This document shows, piece by piece, positions 37,355 to 48,422 of a DNA stretch of 64,000 nucleotides. A program made the translations under genes and the position numbers. The notes under the pieces were generated by a model. The model was not told the origin of the DNA. It did no database searches and saw nothing but the letters and a program-made list of their open reading frames with translations. Every line of letters starts with the position of its first letter. Position 1 is the stretch's first letter. The DNA is from Eumeta japonica (lineage: Eukaryota; Arthropoda; Insecta; Lepidoptera; Psychidae), in assembly GCA_005406025.1 (NCBI GenBank), contig BGZK01000091.1, forward strand, positions 186,001 through 250,000, in the 5' to 3' direction.

Positions 37355-37560
37355 TAAAGCCGCGACGTGATGCGCTCGCCGGCGGCGGCGGCGCGCGCGG
37401 CGCTCGCGTTCGCCGCGTCCGGTCGGCCGCTATCGCGCCGGGATGATCGGAATCGTTGACACCGCGCCAGCAGCAGCGCGCCCGGCCTCCCCCTTCCCGC
37501 ACGCCCCTCGCCGCCAACGCTTCGTGCAGTTCTATAGGCACACACTCGCGTAGAGCTCAC
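37355..37560. promoter_or_regulatory. CpG-rich island 12
   Basis: CG-dense core 'gcgctcgccggcggcggcgg' near 37372 and C-rich sequence to 37520. Minus-strand frames of 97-108 codons crossing it are Ala/Arg-rich low complexity. The sequence just below 37560 ('gagatgcggttactcgatat') returns to AT-rich. Confidence 0.35.
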
Positions 37561-38488
37561 CGAGCACGCTAGAGATGCGGTTACTCGATATAATACGATA
37601 AATAGTAATCTGTATCGATACGTAGTGACGGGAGTGGAAAATAACATCGTCTAAGGCAACATTTTGTCGTGAATGTTGCGTAGGGCGTTACGGTAACGGC
37701 GACGGTATAATCTTTGGAGGGTATTTATCGGCTTTCGGATACGGCCACGCAATTAGGAACTAAGTAATTGCAGACCGACGATTCCGACTTGAAATAAGTT
37801 GACGATGTTGGCGACGATAAAGCTGTTTGACGCATAGATATAACGATTGTGATACGGCGCACACGTATGTGAGAAGATTCGGACTGGCATCGATGTACAT
37901 ACCTAGAGCGGGCACTCGCCGTTCAAGCGGCGCCTCACGTAAATGTAGTTAGGAGCTATAGATTGATTGCGTAAATTTTTAGTCTATGGAATTAGCATGT
38001 ACGGGCTATAGGAATGCATGGCTCATATGTCATTATTTATTTCTGTCACTGCAAATTGTAAAATTATATCCGAAGACAGCTTTGTTTGGCTACAAGCACT
38101 ACTTAAGTAATTTCCTTGTCAAAATGGTCTTTTAAATATTTGTAGGTTGTGAACAAAGTTACAATTATTGTTTCAGTTGCACTATGAATAATAACTTATG
38201 GACACAGTATACTTCTTTTCCGAAGGAGGGTAATGCGTTTATCCAGCTATATATTAGTATGTATGTGTAAAGTTGGTACCCGTATGGCAGTCTAGTACTG
38301 AAACGTGTTCTCTGATTGCAATGTTTCTAGAATCAATAGATTCTTCTTGATTTAGCGAATCCCAATGAAATGATAATGATAACCAACTCATTTTTCAATT
38401 TTATACCATATATTCGAAATGCTGAATAAAATCTAGAGACAAGCATAAAAAAGAATTACCAATCACAATCAGTTAGGCATAGTGTAGT
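37561..38488. other. non-coding gap
   Basis: No gene seen; mixed composition to about 37950, then AT-rich. Confidence 0.5.
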
Positions 38489-38646
38489 TAGGCCCACTAT
38501 CCACGCGTCCATTCAGACGTCGCTGCATAGAAGCGTATTCGACATTATACGCTTGCTTGCTACTGTACGACAGTAGCAAGCAAGCAAGAGTACGATTGCG
38601 AATACGCTTATATGCAGCGACGCCTCCGTGAACGGTGCGCCTTAAT
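38489..38646. mobile_element. foldback element (palindromic MITE)
   Basis: About 158 bp that fold almost end to end. The perfect core is 'gcttgcttgctactgt' at 38551-38566 with its exact complement at 38570-38585 and a 3-nt loop. The outer arms, 'cgtcgctgcatagaagcgta' 'ttcg' and 'cgaatacgcttatatgcagc' 'gacg', pair with a few mismatches and continue to about 'ggcccact' / 'aggcgc'. Such small foldback elements are usually non-autonomous DNA transposons. No coding content. Confidence 0.75.
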
Positions 38647-38964
38647 CATACATAGTTGCTCCATGCAAATTGTGTATGCCTTTGTAATCGCTAATATTTC
38701 ATTATAACAATAAAGCTTGTTTGAATTTACGCTAGTTTGTTCACCTGTGAACATCTAGAGCCGAAATACGGTCCTAATTGTTCTTGTATTAATGTGTAAA
38801 ATCATCAAAATCAGATAATGAAACCTATCTGTATACGTTCCGATTTCATTAATTGTCTTAAGAACAAAAAGTATTTTTTTTTAATACATACATAGGCAAA
38901 TTCTTAAGGTATTATGATGTACTTCATGTGTTATTTTATAACCTGGAAAATAAAAAAAAAAACT

Positions 38965-39358
38965 GGTTGTCTGTAAAGTCGGCTCACGGACGATAATTTT
39001 ACGTGATAATGTCATAAGAAAAAATTGATGAAAAATTACATTATTTTATGAATTGAATTGAATTATTATCACTGAATTATCATTATTTTGTATAATAACA
39101 GGAAGTAGTTAATTGAAAATGACAATGTTTTCGATAAATCAACATTTATTTGCACTCGTTAATTCAAATATTTTTCTACTTAAATTATACAGTAAAGAGA
39201 TAGATGCGTCACAATTCGAACGCTTGGGCCGATCGTGCCTCTCTATTGTTCCGCGCTCTCGCTCGCACGCTCGGCTCAGGCGGAACGCGACAATGAGTCA
39301 TGCTTTTCATGCGTGCAGCCGGCGTTCATCGATTTATAAGACGTTACATTGTCATAAG
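38965..39358 (+). mobile_element. non-autonomous repeat family A, copy A2
   Basis: Left block 'ggttgtctgtaaagtcggct' 'cacggacgataattttacgt' 'gataatgtc', right end 'ataagacgttacattgtcat'. The interior GC-richer part ('gcgctctcgctcgcacgctc') before the right end corresponds to the same part of the other copies. Diverged from A1 but same order of parts. Confidence 0.6.
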
Positions 39359-41348
39359 AAAATTAATTTGAATATATATTTATATAGGGTGTGATGAGAA
39401 CTTAGATCCAGGACGGCGGCAACTGGACGCCATATTAGCGCTACGAAGAACTAAATCGCCAAAGCTTATTGAGCGGAAATGTAAAAATAAACAGAGTTTC
39501 AACGATAATTCATGCTTTAACAGCCAAGGGAACATCACGATGCTATCTGGAAGTCGAAGGAGCTTTATCAGAACTTTTAAACGTGTGAAATACCTAATGC
39601 GCATCAAATTTATCATTGACTATGGCGTAATATCGACTTTTTATCGGTTGTTACAGTTGAGCTAGTAACCGAAAGTTCCGGAAATGTGGATTTCGTGCAC
39701 GTTCATACCAAGACGCTTACAGACGCCATAAAGTTGTTTAACGTAAATACTATCTAATACTATCCTGAAAACTCTATCAGGGAAGATTTCGTCTAAAACT
39801 TAATTACTATTACTGTATAAATATTAATATAATAATTACCGTTTGTCTGTGATTTGTGTTCAAATATTTTTCGTTAGGCAGCAGTTATGCTAATTTCTGT
39901 TTACGTTTGACGATTACAACGATTTACCTAATCTATCAATATGACCTAAAAATGTGTAAATTTATGAATATGTGAAAATGTGTGTAAAGCTAAAAACGTG
40001 ATCTAAGAACTGTATTCTTATTTATCATTAAAAAGGTACGAATATAATTTTTATGCGATAACTGAAGTCACGAATAAGAAAATATAACACTGATTGCGAA
40101 ACAAGTAAACTATAAATAAGGTCTTGAAAGTTATTTTGAAGAACAATAGTTTTATTTAGTTGGAAGTCCATTGACACCGATTGAAGAATATCGTTTTAGC
40201 TGATGGCTTCTAACCGCCTGCCTACTGTTGCTTTATCTAAACTTAAATAAACAATCCAAACATTTGTATTTGTTATATAGTTGTTTGTTATGTGGTTGTA
40301 ATACGGAATTTAATAAATAATAGGTAAAAATGTGTAAAATGGGAACAGTGTATTTATATTTTAATGCCAGCTTCTATATATCAAGTATAGTGGACATTTT
40401 GTCAAAGAATGCGAACTCACATGGTGTCGTTGTGTGAAAAACAATAGTTAAAGAACCATAGCCCGGGTTTTATTTTTTATTCACAGAACGCCATCTTAAT
40501 TTTTTTTTTAATTAATGCGTTTTGACATGGGTATCGATTACAAAAATTCTATTTTTAAATTATTCATTTTGTGATATACCTTTTTGTAAGCAGCAATTCA
40601 GTGGCATAGCTATAAAGTGAAGTTTTTGTAAAACACAATATGAGATTTAAAAAGGCATTAAATAAATAGCACCGTGATAATGATATACATGTTTGGAAGG
40701 GAATTCTTTTATATAAATAGGTACTTGTCACATCAAAGCGAAAGAAATTGATTCGTATCTTATCCTGTAATAAAGCTCTCTTTTCACTAATTCCCGCTGT
40801 TATAACTAAGGTTAGGTTAGAAAGATAATGTTACGAAGCCCGTAGTTCGTACTCCACCTTCGGTGCAATTTTACTAACAAATTGCAATTTTACAATCAAA
40901 ACACTATTTTATTGTGAATACCGGCGCACAGAGAAAAATGTAGTAAACCTTAAAAACGAATTGAAGTCTAATCCGACAGTCGCTCCCACGACTAGACGTG
41001 ACTGATCGTTTATGGTAATACTATAGGATAATGGACGAATGCAGCAAGTAGTTATAGACGTCCGGTACGTACTATGTGACATAATAAACGGCATGTGCTG
41101 TATATTGGTCGTATTAGTACGCGAGGACGAGGGAGAATGAAACCCTTTCGACAGAAATCACGCCACGGTAAGCGTGCTACGGTAAGCGATATTGAAATAT
41201 GATGGGTGTCCTACGCTACCAACGTAGACTCATATTTGGAAATGACGCGTAATTATGACTAAAGCGGCGACAATGTAAATCGGTTGAAACGTAAATCTGG
41301 TACTTAAGGCGCTAATAGCACTAAGTCTATCATAAAAGTAGCCGTGGA
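39359..41348. other. non-coding gap
   Basis: No gene seen. 39380-39640 has balanced composition and short open frames without domains. The rest is AT-rich. Confidence 0.45.
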
Positions 41349-41770
41349 TTGGCCTGTAAAGTCGGTATACGGAAAGTTTTACGTGACAACGACTTTGAAT
41401 GGTAAAATCATTTTAATGAATATTCATTCGTATAGTAGGAAGAAGGATGAAATAATAGTAACAATTTAAAACATTTATTTATACAAAGAATTATATTAAA
41501 ACATTAATTTATACAAAGAATCTCGCACTGAATTTCATATTAACAAAATTTTATTTTTACCTTTACACATACATACGTATTTATATACAAATATACATAC
41601 AATAACTTGGCAAGCTATGCACTACTCTAGTGCTGCGCGCGCGGCAGACCGATCATAGTTGAGTGCGCAAGGCATGGCGGGCCTCTCGTTCGGTGACTCA
41701 TCGTTACGCCGAGCGTCTTTTCATAAGTGACCCCAGCCGCAACCTAATTTAAGACGTTGTCACGTCAAAA
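41349..41770 (+). mobile_element. non-autonomous repeat family A, copy A3
   Basis: Left block 'ttggcctgtaaagtcggtat' 'acggaaagttttacgtgaca', right end 'taagacgttgtcacgtcaaa'. It is alike over its whole length to A4 (49633-49977, opposite strand): both share 'tatagtaggaagaaggatga', the 'tgaatttcatattaacaaaa' block and the 'aagctatgcacta' block. A short stretch ('aaacatt.atttatacaaag') is duplicated inside A3. Confidence 0.75.
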
Positions 41771-41834
41771 TTAATCGATTAAGAAATCGGTGCGCACTAT
41801 TATTTTTTTGCCAGATCTGACCGTTCGATCGGTC

Positions 41835-42065
41835 TGTGGCGCGCGGCGTCCTCGCCGCTGGTGGAATGACCGCGCCCGCGGCCGCCGATTGGGCGCGCGG
41901 CGTCACCTTCGCGGGCGCGGGCGCGGGCGCCGCGCGCGTGACATAACGACGCATCGCCCTATATCGCCTCGGCGGCTATTCGGCTATTCTCGACGTCCGT
42001 GTCGCGTCGGCCTCCGGCTAAAATTTGCCGCGTCGGGCACAGCTGCAATGCCGTTGCCGTGCTTA
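41835..42065. promoter_or_regulatory. CpG-rich island 13
   Basis: CG-dense sequence ('gcgggcgcgggcgcgggcgc' near 41909) beginning 65 bp after element A3. The plus frame 41790-42071 (93 codons) is Arg-rich low complexity, with no domain. Candidate regulatory island. Confidence 0.35.
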
Positions 42066-45000
42066 TTTTAATTAAATTGGTTGTTGAAAATCCTATACGC
42101 GTATAAGTCGTAGTGTGATTATTGTTCCCCCAGTGCCTGTATTTTGGTCCTAATTATTGACTAAACCGTTTACATCTAGCTGTTTCGCGCTCACAAACGT
42201 ACTTGGGCCTCAAGTATTTGGGGTTTCAAAATTTCGCTAATACCGTATGCTGTGCCTCGTTTCGAGTGTAGCTGAGTAAATACTGTTAGCGCAGGGAATC
42301 ATAATTTCACATTACTATTAATATATGTCATATTTCAAGTATATATTTATTTTAACCTTAATTTAAATTTTGGACTAAAACGGAATGAATAAGTTTTTTT
42401 GTTTTTATTTTAACGAGTTAGATTTCCTAAATTTTCTAAACGAGTGTTATTGTACAAAATACATTAGGAAAAAAATGATAACTGTTCTTTTTCTCATTTT
42501 TTTTTTCGCACTCTATTTAACAACTCAAAAACTTGAATAAGTTTTTAAAAATAATATGTCAGAACTTCAACAGAAAACATTCAACTAAAAAAATGGTGTT
42601 TCGTCATCATTCCTAGATTCCTAAATGAAATGTTAATTGTTTTTTTTTTATGTAAAATATCTAATGTGGTGGGTCAAACGGCCTGTTGGCGTGGCGACAC
42701 ATTGGCGAGTTGACGCGTCGCCACGCGCTAGTAACTTTGCGACTCTGTTCCCACTCGGTTCAGCAATTCCTTCTTTCACCGAGCTGAGCTTGTAAACCTA
42801 TAATGTGTGCTGTGTTGTTGTTCACTTTGAAAAAGTTTTTTAATTTTAATTTTGGTATTATATTTATATGTACTTTTTAAATATAAAAAAAATATTATAA
42901 ATATCTAAATATTTTGTTTTTAACAGTGCCGTATTTTTTAATACGCCGTATTGTATCATACTTATATCCTTTGATAAACCATCCTTTCATTCATATTTTC
43001 TACATTAAATAGTTTCGATGTTCTATATTTGTCAGGCGTCCCGAGGTGGCTCATTTTTTCGATTCATGGTCTTAATTGTAAAATTGTGCTCTTAGTTAAA
43101 CAGCAAGTCTTAAATTCTTATAACCAATTGAAAGCTTTGAGATACAGACATATATGTTACATAAGCAGGACCTAAAACATTTTTAAGATTCTACTTTAGT
43201 TCAATAAGTCGGTACTACTGCTGCTAGAGAAAGCTACGTTTTGTAGTAATCATTTATGTAGGTTAATAAAGCTATATAAATGTACAGGCTGTAACAACAA
43301 CCTGTACATTTCCATTTACATATTATAGAAACCAGCCATAGAAGTGCTGTAAACTTTATAAAATTACTTTCGACTGTGAAACATGTGTGTAGTTTAGAAT
43401 AATCCATGTATTAGTTTTCAATGATAAAAGCCTATTAATTGTAGTGAATACAGAAAAATTTACATCATATGTAATAAATCGTTACTGTCAGACAATTTGG
43501 TACAAATATCAACATTCCCTCATAATACAAAAATCCGATGTGATCATCGCTTGAGTGCACTTCTGGAAACTCTTTATCGAGGAATTCTTTATCTGTTACA
43601 GTAACGAGATCATTTTGAAATTTTATATACTGGTTTCGTTTTTAGGGCAAAACTTAACATTAATGAGCCGATACTGCAGACAAGATCATCCGCACACGGG
43701 GATGCTTTAGTAGCATGTCAGTACTTTAAGCTTAACAACCATACAGTCGTTGTTAAACTTACAGAACTTATGATGTCTCCATGAAGTCAGGGAGAGAAGG
43801 TTTTCCCATCCGCTCCCTCAGTTTACTTAAATTTGATGTCGCCACGATATCGAGTGAGTGGTTTAAAATTTACAGAATTGATCTGCTCCTGTTTACGGTA
43901 TCGACTTAATCGTTTATGTTAACAATTCATGAAAAAGGGGAGTGGCGGCAAAGTTTTTGTTGGTGCATTGTTTTTGAAGCGGAAGGTAGAGGAGTCGATC
44001 TCTGACCACGGCCATTTGGTCTATAGTTTTTTAAGTTAAACCATACAATCGGAGAACACATCGAGCAGTCGAGTATTGTCAATATAGCGACGACAGCCGT
44101 CGTTGATGCCCCCAACGTGCACTAAGTCAAGTCAATTACAAAATCTTAATAAAAAATTGCGAGAGGCTGTGTTTGTTCTTGAACTGCAACGATAGGAATC
44201 CTAAGAAAATTACCTAGATTGAATCGAATAAAGATTTGTCATAGGCGAAAAAAAATTGATGAAGTGTAAAAAGAAAATTATTAATGTAATTTATTAAAAA
44301 TTTATTTCATTGATTTGTAAATTCACTCGTATTTCACAAAAGCATACGCGAGACCACAATTTTCTACATATGTATCTCATTGCACTAACATCCATCAAGC
44401 ATTTTGTCCAAGCTCGGTTGCGCATGTTAAAAATTTGGCCCTTTTTTGTATGCCATCTACCGCCACCTTGTCTGCGTAATATTTTTTAAGGCGTCTCTTA
44501 TCAATTCTTCAACGCACACATTTCTTATATAGGTTTATTTCGTTAGTCTACATTCGATCAACCTTTTCAAATTTGCAAATCACTTCAAGTTACATGAAAA
44601 AGAAATAAATTTATTTTTTTCCAGTAAACACTCCATCATCTCTTGTCGTTGTCATCTGTTATCTCACTCTGTCTTCCTGTCATACATGCTTTAGCTCTTG
44701 TTTATGCAGCATCGTAGTTTGGTTTACCTCTCATTCTAATAATACATTTGAGACTTTGAGGGCAATAAGTTCAACTGTGAGAGCGGTGGATTTGTCATCC
44801 TCTCTCACGATGTAATTCCATTAATCGATGCCTTTCATATTAACATTCTAGAACACCTTTAGTTTTATCATGGAATTTGACGGAGATCGAAATATATTTC
44901 GGATTGGAGTAAAAGGAAAATGTCCTTTCGCAGCTTTAAGACGGACCAAATAGCAGCTCGGGAACTCTGAGGTCACCTGCCCGCGTGCCCCTCTACAAGA

Positions 45001-45396
45001 ACAAAAGTGGAACAGGTTTTGGTCATAGAAACACTATTAAATACAAGAGAACCTAATAATGTCATTGTTAAATTTCCAATATCCGTTCATTTAGATCTAG
45101 AAGTCAATTTCGGAAGGCTTTTTAAAGGAATAGAAGGCAAAAAAAATTGGATTTGGCGTGATGGTGTTTTCAGAACAGCGAGCACAACGGAATTTATTCG
45201 AAAGTTCGGAGGTATTTTGGGAACAACCCGTGTAATATAAATTGTTTAATTTGGCATTTCAGAATACTGATTGATAGTTATTTAAAACAATAGCTATAAA
45301 ACGACTGGTAGTGCTCTTTTTTTGATCAATAAGTGGGTCAAACTGAAAGTCTCTAGAAAATGAAAAACGGAGCAAACTAGCAAGTGATTTTCATGA
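42066..45396. other. non-coding stretch with small inverted repeats and one unrecognised frame
   Basis: No gene recognised. Inverted repeats: 'gcgtggcgac' at 42689-42698 with its complement at 42717-42726, and 'aaatgtacagg' at 43278-43288 with its complement at 43301-43311. An open plus frame at 45007-45240 (77 codons, no ATG at its start; contains GRLFKGIEGKKNWIWRDG) has protein-like composition and could be a transposon fragment, but I recognise no family. Confidence 0.35.
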
Positions 45397-46036
45397 TTAT
45401 TGTTTTTCAAAATAGTGTCCGTTGCGATGAATACGTCACTGCATTCGATGGTGCAATGACCGTTGCTCCAACGGTCATTTTCATATGTAGCCACTGTTTC
45501 CTCGGCGTCCGTAAACCACGTTCCTCGAAGTTTCTCTTTTATTTAAGGAAATAAATAAAAATCGTATTATGTGAGCTCGACGCTGTAAGGCAGGTGAACC
45601 AGTAGTTCTACACCCAACATCACTAAATTTTTATTTGTTTATTTAGCGGTATGTGTTGAGGTGTTAACATGATGAAGGACAATCCAGCTGCGAGGTCGTT
45701 TTTCCCGAGTTTTATCCAAAACAAGAGGCAAAAGGCTGTTAGAGTGTATCTGTCTGCAGTGACTATTTTTTTTGCATTCTAAAATAATTGTTGCATAATT
45801 CTGAAGAAAAAGGTCACCGTCTTTTTTCCAATGCTCCGACCTCGTTTTACTTTTGTAGGCAACTCCTCGAAAGCAAGCACCCACTGAGCAGACTGTCTTT
45901 TGGTTTCAAGATTGTAATAGTAAATCTAGCTTTTGTCATCCGTAATTCATGTCGTACACAGGCATTTGAGTCACCACCGGAAAATTTTTGTATAATCTTG
46001 CACCATTGCGCGAAAATTTTCTCGCGTTAAATTCAT
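45397..46036 (-). pseudogene. mariner transposase relic of a second type (M2), internally deleted
   Basis: It starts at ATG 46036 (MNLTRENFRAMV, the usual opening of this mariner type). About 400 bp are then missing, covering most of the DNA-binding half. The catalytic part reads IYYYNLETKRQSAQWVLAFE, ELPTKVKRGRSIGKKTV, LVLDKTREKRPRSWIVLHHV and, after a gap, REKLRGTWFTDAEETVATYE, ending RIHRNGHYFEKQ-stop at 45397. The second catalytic aspartate (normally HHDN) is Val here (HHVN), and several frameshifts are present. The terminal repeats were not identified. Different in sequence from M1 and M3. Non-functional. Confidence 0.85.
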
Positions 46037-46160
46037 TTTGACATTAGACAAACAAATTTTATTTTGCCGCTAATTTGTAAAAGAAAATGGCAGAAGAATG
46101 GAATATTAGCAAAAAGTTCCATTTTTAAAATTATATATATCTTATTATTTTACAGTTTCT

Positions 46161-47419
46161 AAGTGGCCAAAGTTTTTACGCATTTTGTAAGTAAAATGTT
46201 GCTGTGAAATCTCTTTGGTTGTACTCTTTGTATTTGGTTAGTTTAGATACCATTAAATAGATGAAATTTTAGTAAAAGAAAAATAAAAAGTAAAAACAGT
46301 GTCCCGCCATTTTTCTATTGTTTTTTTGTACAACAAAATGAATGAATTTAACGTTGATATATTTTGAAGTTTTATTTTGTATAAGGGAAAATTGCAACAC
46401 AAGCCGTGAAAAAAATCTGTGGCGTTTATGGACCTAATGCAGTATCGGTAAGAGTAGCATAAAACTGGTTCAAGCGTTTTCAATCCGGTAATTTTGATGT
46501 CAAAGATAAACCTCGCTCTGGTCCACCTGCTATGGATAAAGTCGATGTCATTTTTGGAAAAGTAGAGCAAAATCGGCATATTACCTCTCACGACATAGCT
46601 GAAGAGCTGGAGATTAATCACAAAACAGTTTTGACCAATTTGAAAAAAGCTGGATGTATAAAAAACTTCGATACTTGAGTTTTGCACGAGCTTACTGAAA
46701 GAAATCTAATGAATCTGTACTCAATTGCGATTCCCTATTGAAACGAAACCGAACCGTTTTTGACAATATTGATTAGTGGTGATAAAAAATGGATTACTTA
46801 TAATAAGAACGTGCGTAAAAGATCTTGGTCAAAAGGCAAGCAAGCTCCGCAGACTATAACGAAACTCGAATTAACTCGCAATAAGTTGATGTTATATGTA
46901 TGGTGGGATTGGAAGGGCATTATTCATTATGAGCTTTTACCGCCGGCAAAACCATCAATTTAGATCTCTACTGCCAACAGCTGATGAGACTCAAGCGAAA
47001 ACTAGAGAAAGAATGGCCGGAATCGATAAACAGCAAGGATGTGGTTTTTCACCGTGATAACGTCAGACCACACACATCTTTAATCATTCAGCAAATATTG
47101 AGAGAAGGTGATTGAAAGGCATTAATGTATGCACCATTTATCCCTAATCATGTACTCTCAGATTTTCACCTGTTTCGGTCTCTTTAGAATCTTTAAGATA
47201 GTGTTAGGTCAATAGCAAGAGAGGACTGTCAAAAGTAGGTACTTGTTTTAATCAGAAGTCCCAAAATTTCTGCAGCAATGGGCTTATGTCACTACCTGCA
47301 AAATGGCATCAAGTTGTAGCACGAAATGGTACGTATATAATATAATCGAATCTAATCTAATATGATGAAAAATTGTCTCGAATTCGTATATAAAATACGA
47401 AACAACTTTATTCCCGGCG
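46161..47419 (+). mobile_element. dead mariner element, copy M3 (same family as M1)
   Basis: About 1.26 kb. The left end ('taagtggccaaagtttttac') and 5' untranslated region align in order with the high end of M1; the right end ('gaaacaactttattcccggc') aligns with the low end of M1 ('aaaaaagctttttccgcca'). A TA follows at 47420. It lies head-to-head with M2, with about 125 bp between the M2 start codon and its own left end, and its right end is about 260 bp upstream of the MADF-BESS start codon. Confidence 0.85.
46338..47345 (+). pseudogene. mariner transposase relic (M3)
   Basis: Start ATG 46338 (MNEFNVDIF-stop). Unlike M1 it keeps the first helix-turn-helix region (KIATQAVKKICGVYGPNAVS, NWFKRFQSGNFDVKDKPRSG), then VEQNRHITSHDIAEELEINH, LHELTERNLMN, LISGDKKWITY (first Asp kept, neighbouring Glu changed to Lys), KNVRKRSWSKGKQAPQT, WWDWKGIIHYELLPP, FHRDNVRPHTSL (second Asp) and SDFHLF (third Asp, in a changed PPYSPDLAP context). 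It ends NGTYII-stop at 47345. Several in-frame stops and frameshifts (for example near 46464, 46676, 46735 and 46961) make it inactive. Confidence 0.9.
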
Positions 47420-47469
47420 TAATATTAATGTTTGATTATTGCATGCTTTCGAATAAAACTTTTGGTTAG

Positions 47470-47690
47470 GCACAGCGCCCCCCATCGACGGTCGAGAAGC
47501 GGGCGCGGGGCGGCCTCTTAGAAGACGCGCTTCCATAATTTTGTTCCTATTAAATTACGCCCACTGCTCAGGGCGCGGCACGAGGAGTCGAGGCGCGGGC
47601 GCGGCGCCCGCCGCCGGGGGCGCCGCGCCGCGTCAGTCGCCCGCCGGCGCCGCGCCCGCGCCGTCCGACCGTCGGCGTTGCATGAGCACG
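47470..47690. promoter_or_regulatory. CpG-rich island 14, probable promoter/5' leader of the MADF-BESS gene
   Basis: CG-dense sequence ('ggcgcgggcgcggcgcccgc' near 47591) directly upstream of and overlapping the start of the one intact gene. The reading frame stays open upstream of the first ATG as far as about 47541 but contains no earlier ATG, so this is read as 5' leader. A 'cactgctcag' just before the GC block could be a splice acceptor of an upstream exon. Confidence 0.5.
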
Positions 47691-48422
47691 TTTTGTGGGC
47701 ACGTCATGAGGGACGACCCGGAATTCAATATTAAATTTATCGAACTAGTTGAGAAAAATCCCAGCTTATACGACAATACGCGTCCCGATCACGGCAATAG
47801 AAATAAACAAAATAAAATATGGGCAGATATTGGAAAGAAATTGAATGAAAACGCGTACAACTGCAAAGAGAGATGGAAAAATATTCGTGGGAGATATGTT
47901 AAGCAATTAAACAAATTCACTCCATCGGGCCCTGCAAAAAAACCGTACTATCTTGCAGAATATTTGCAATTTTTAGACGCGTTTGTTAAAAGTCGAATTC
48001 CTACTGGAAATTTGCAGTCCACATCCCATCCCGAAAAAGAAGGACAAACGATCAAACAGGAGTTAACAGACGGAGAGTGCTCGACACTTTCCGAATCATC
48101 AGAATATAGTAATACAGTTTCTGAAGTAAACGCGGAAGCTACTAATATTGTTGCAACACAGTCTCGGACTTATACTACACGCAAAAGACGCAAGAGAAAA
48201 GCGACGGTAGAAGACTTGAATGGTGCCACTGTACAATACCCCGAAGGGAAGAAGAAGTGCCAACAGTCCTTCCAAAGTACAACTGATCCCGACATGGCGT
48301 TTTTGCAAAGTGTCTTGCCCGACATGAAAAACATGAACGAAATGCAGAAGAGAAATTTCAAAGTCGCAGTTTTGAATATAGCCGGACAAATACTGAATCA
48401 GCCCGTTACGTTGCCACCGTAA
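47682..48422 (+). CDS. MADF-BESS domain protein, likely DNA-binding transcription factor
   Basis: A 246-residue protein from ATG 47682, uninterrupted to TAA 48422; an in-frame ATG at 47706 (MRDDPEF) has a purine at -3 and may be the real start. Residues 17-101 form a MADF domain (Myb/SANT-like): FIELVEKNPSLYD, the invariant W of NKIWADIGKKL, CKERWKNIRGRYVKQL and KPYYLAEYLQFLDAF. The middle is Ser/Glu-rich, with an IKQE SUMO-type site at 124-127 and a basic nuclear-localisation stretch RKRRKRK at 167-173. Residues 202-240 form a BESS motif (DPDMAFLQSVLPDMKNM...NFKVAVLNIAGQIL), used for protein-protein contacts. Relatives such as Drosophila Adf-1 and Dip3 bind DNA through MADF. Target and ortholog are not identifiable here. 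Single exon as seen; an upstream 5' exon cannot be excluded. The dead mariner M3 ends about 260 bp upstream. Confidence 0.9.
   Translation: MSTFCGHVMRDDPEFNIKFIELVEKNPSLYDNTRPDHGNRNKQNKIWADIGKKLNENAYNCKERWKNIRGRYVKQLNKFTPSGPAKKPYYLAEYLQFLDAFVKSRIPTGNLQSTSHPEKEGQTIKQELTDGECSTLSESSEYSNTVSEVNAEATNIVATQSRTYTTRKRRKRKATVEDLNGATVQYPEGKKKCQQSFQSTTDPDMAFLQSVLPDMKNMNEMQKRNFKVAVLNIAGQILNQPVTLPP

Noticed and set aside
46253..46687. A 144-codon minus frame
   Set aside because: Lies antisense to the mariner M3 transposase, whose motifs are clear on the plus strand.
47541..47681. N-terminal extension of the MADF-BESS protein (Ala/Gly/Pro-rich)
   Set aside because: The frame is open, but there is no ATG before 47682 and the sequence is CpG-island low complexity, so it is treated as leader.
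48099..48389. Minus-strand frames of 63 and 96 codons
   Set aside because: Antisense shadows of the MADF-BESS coding region.
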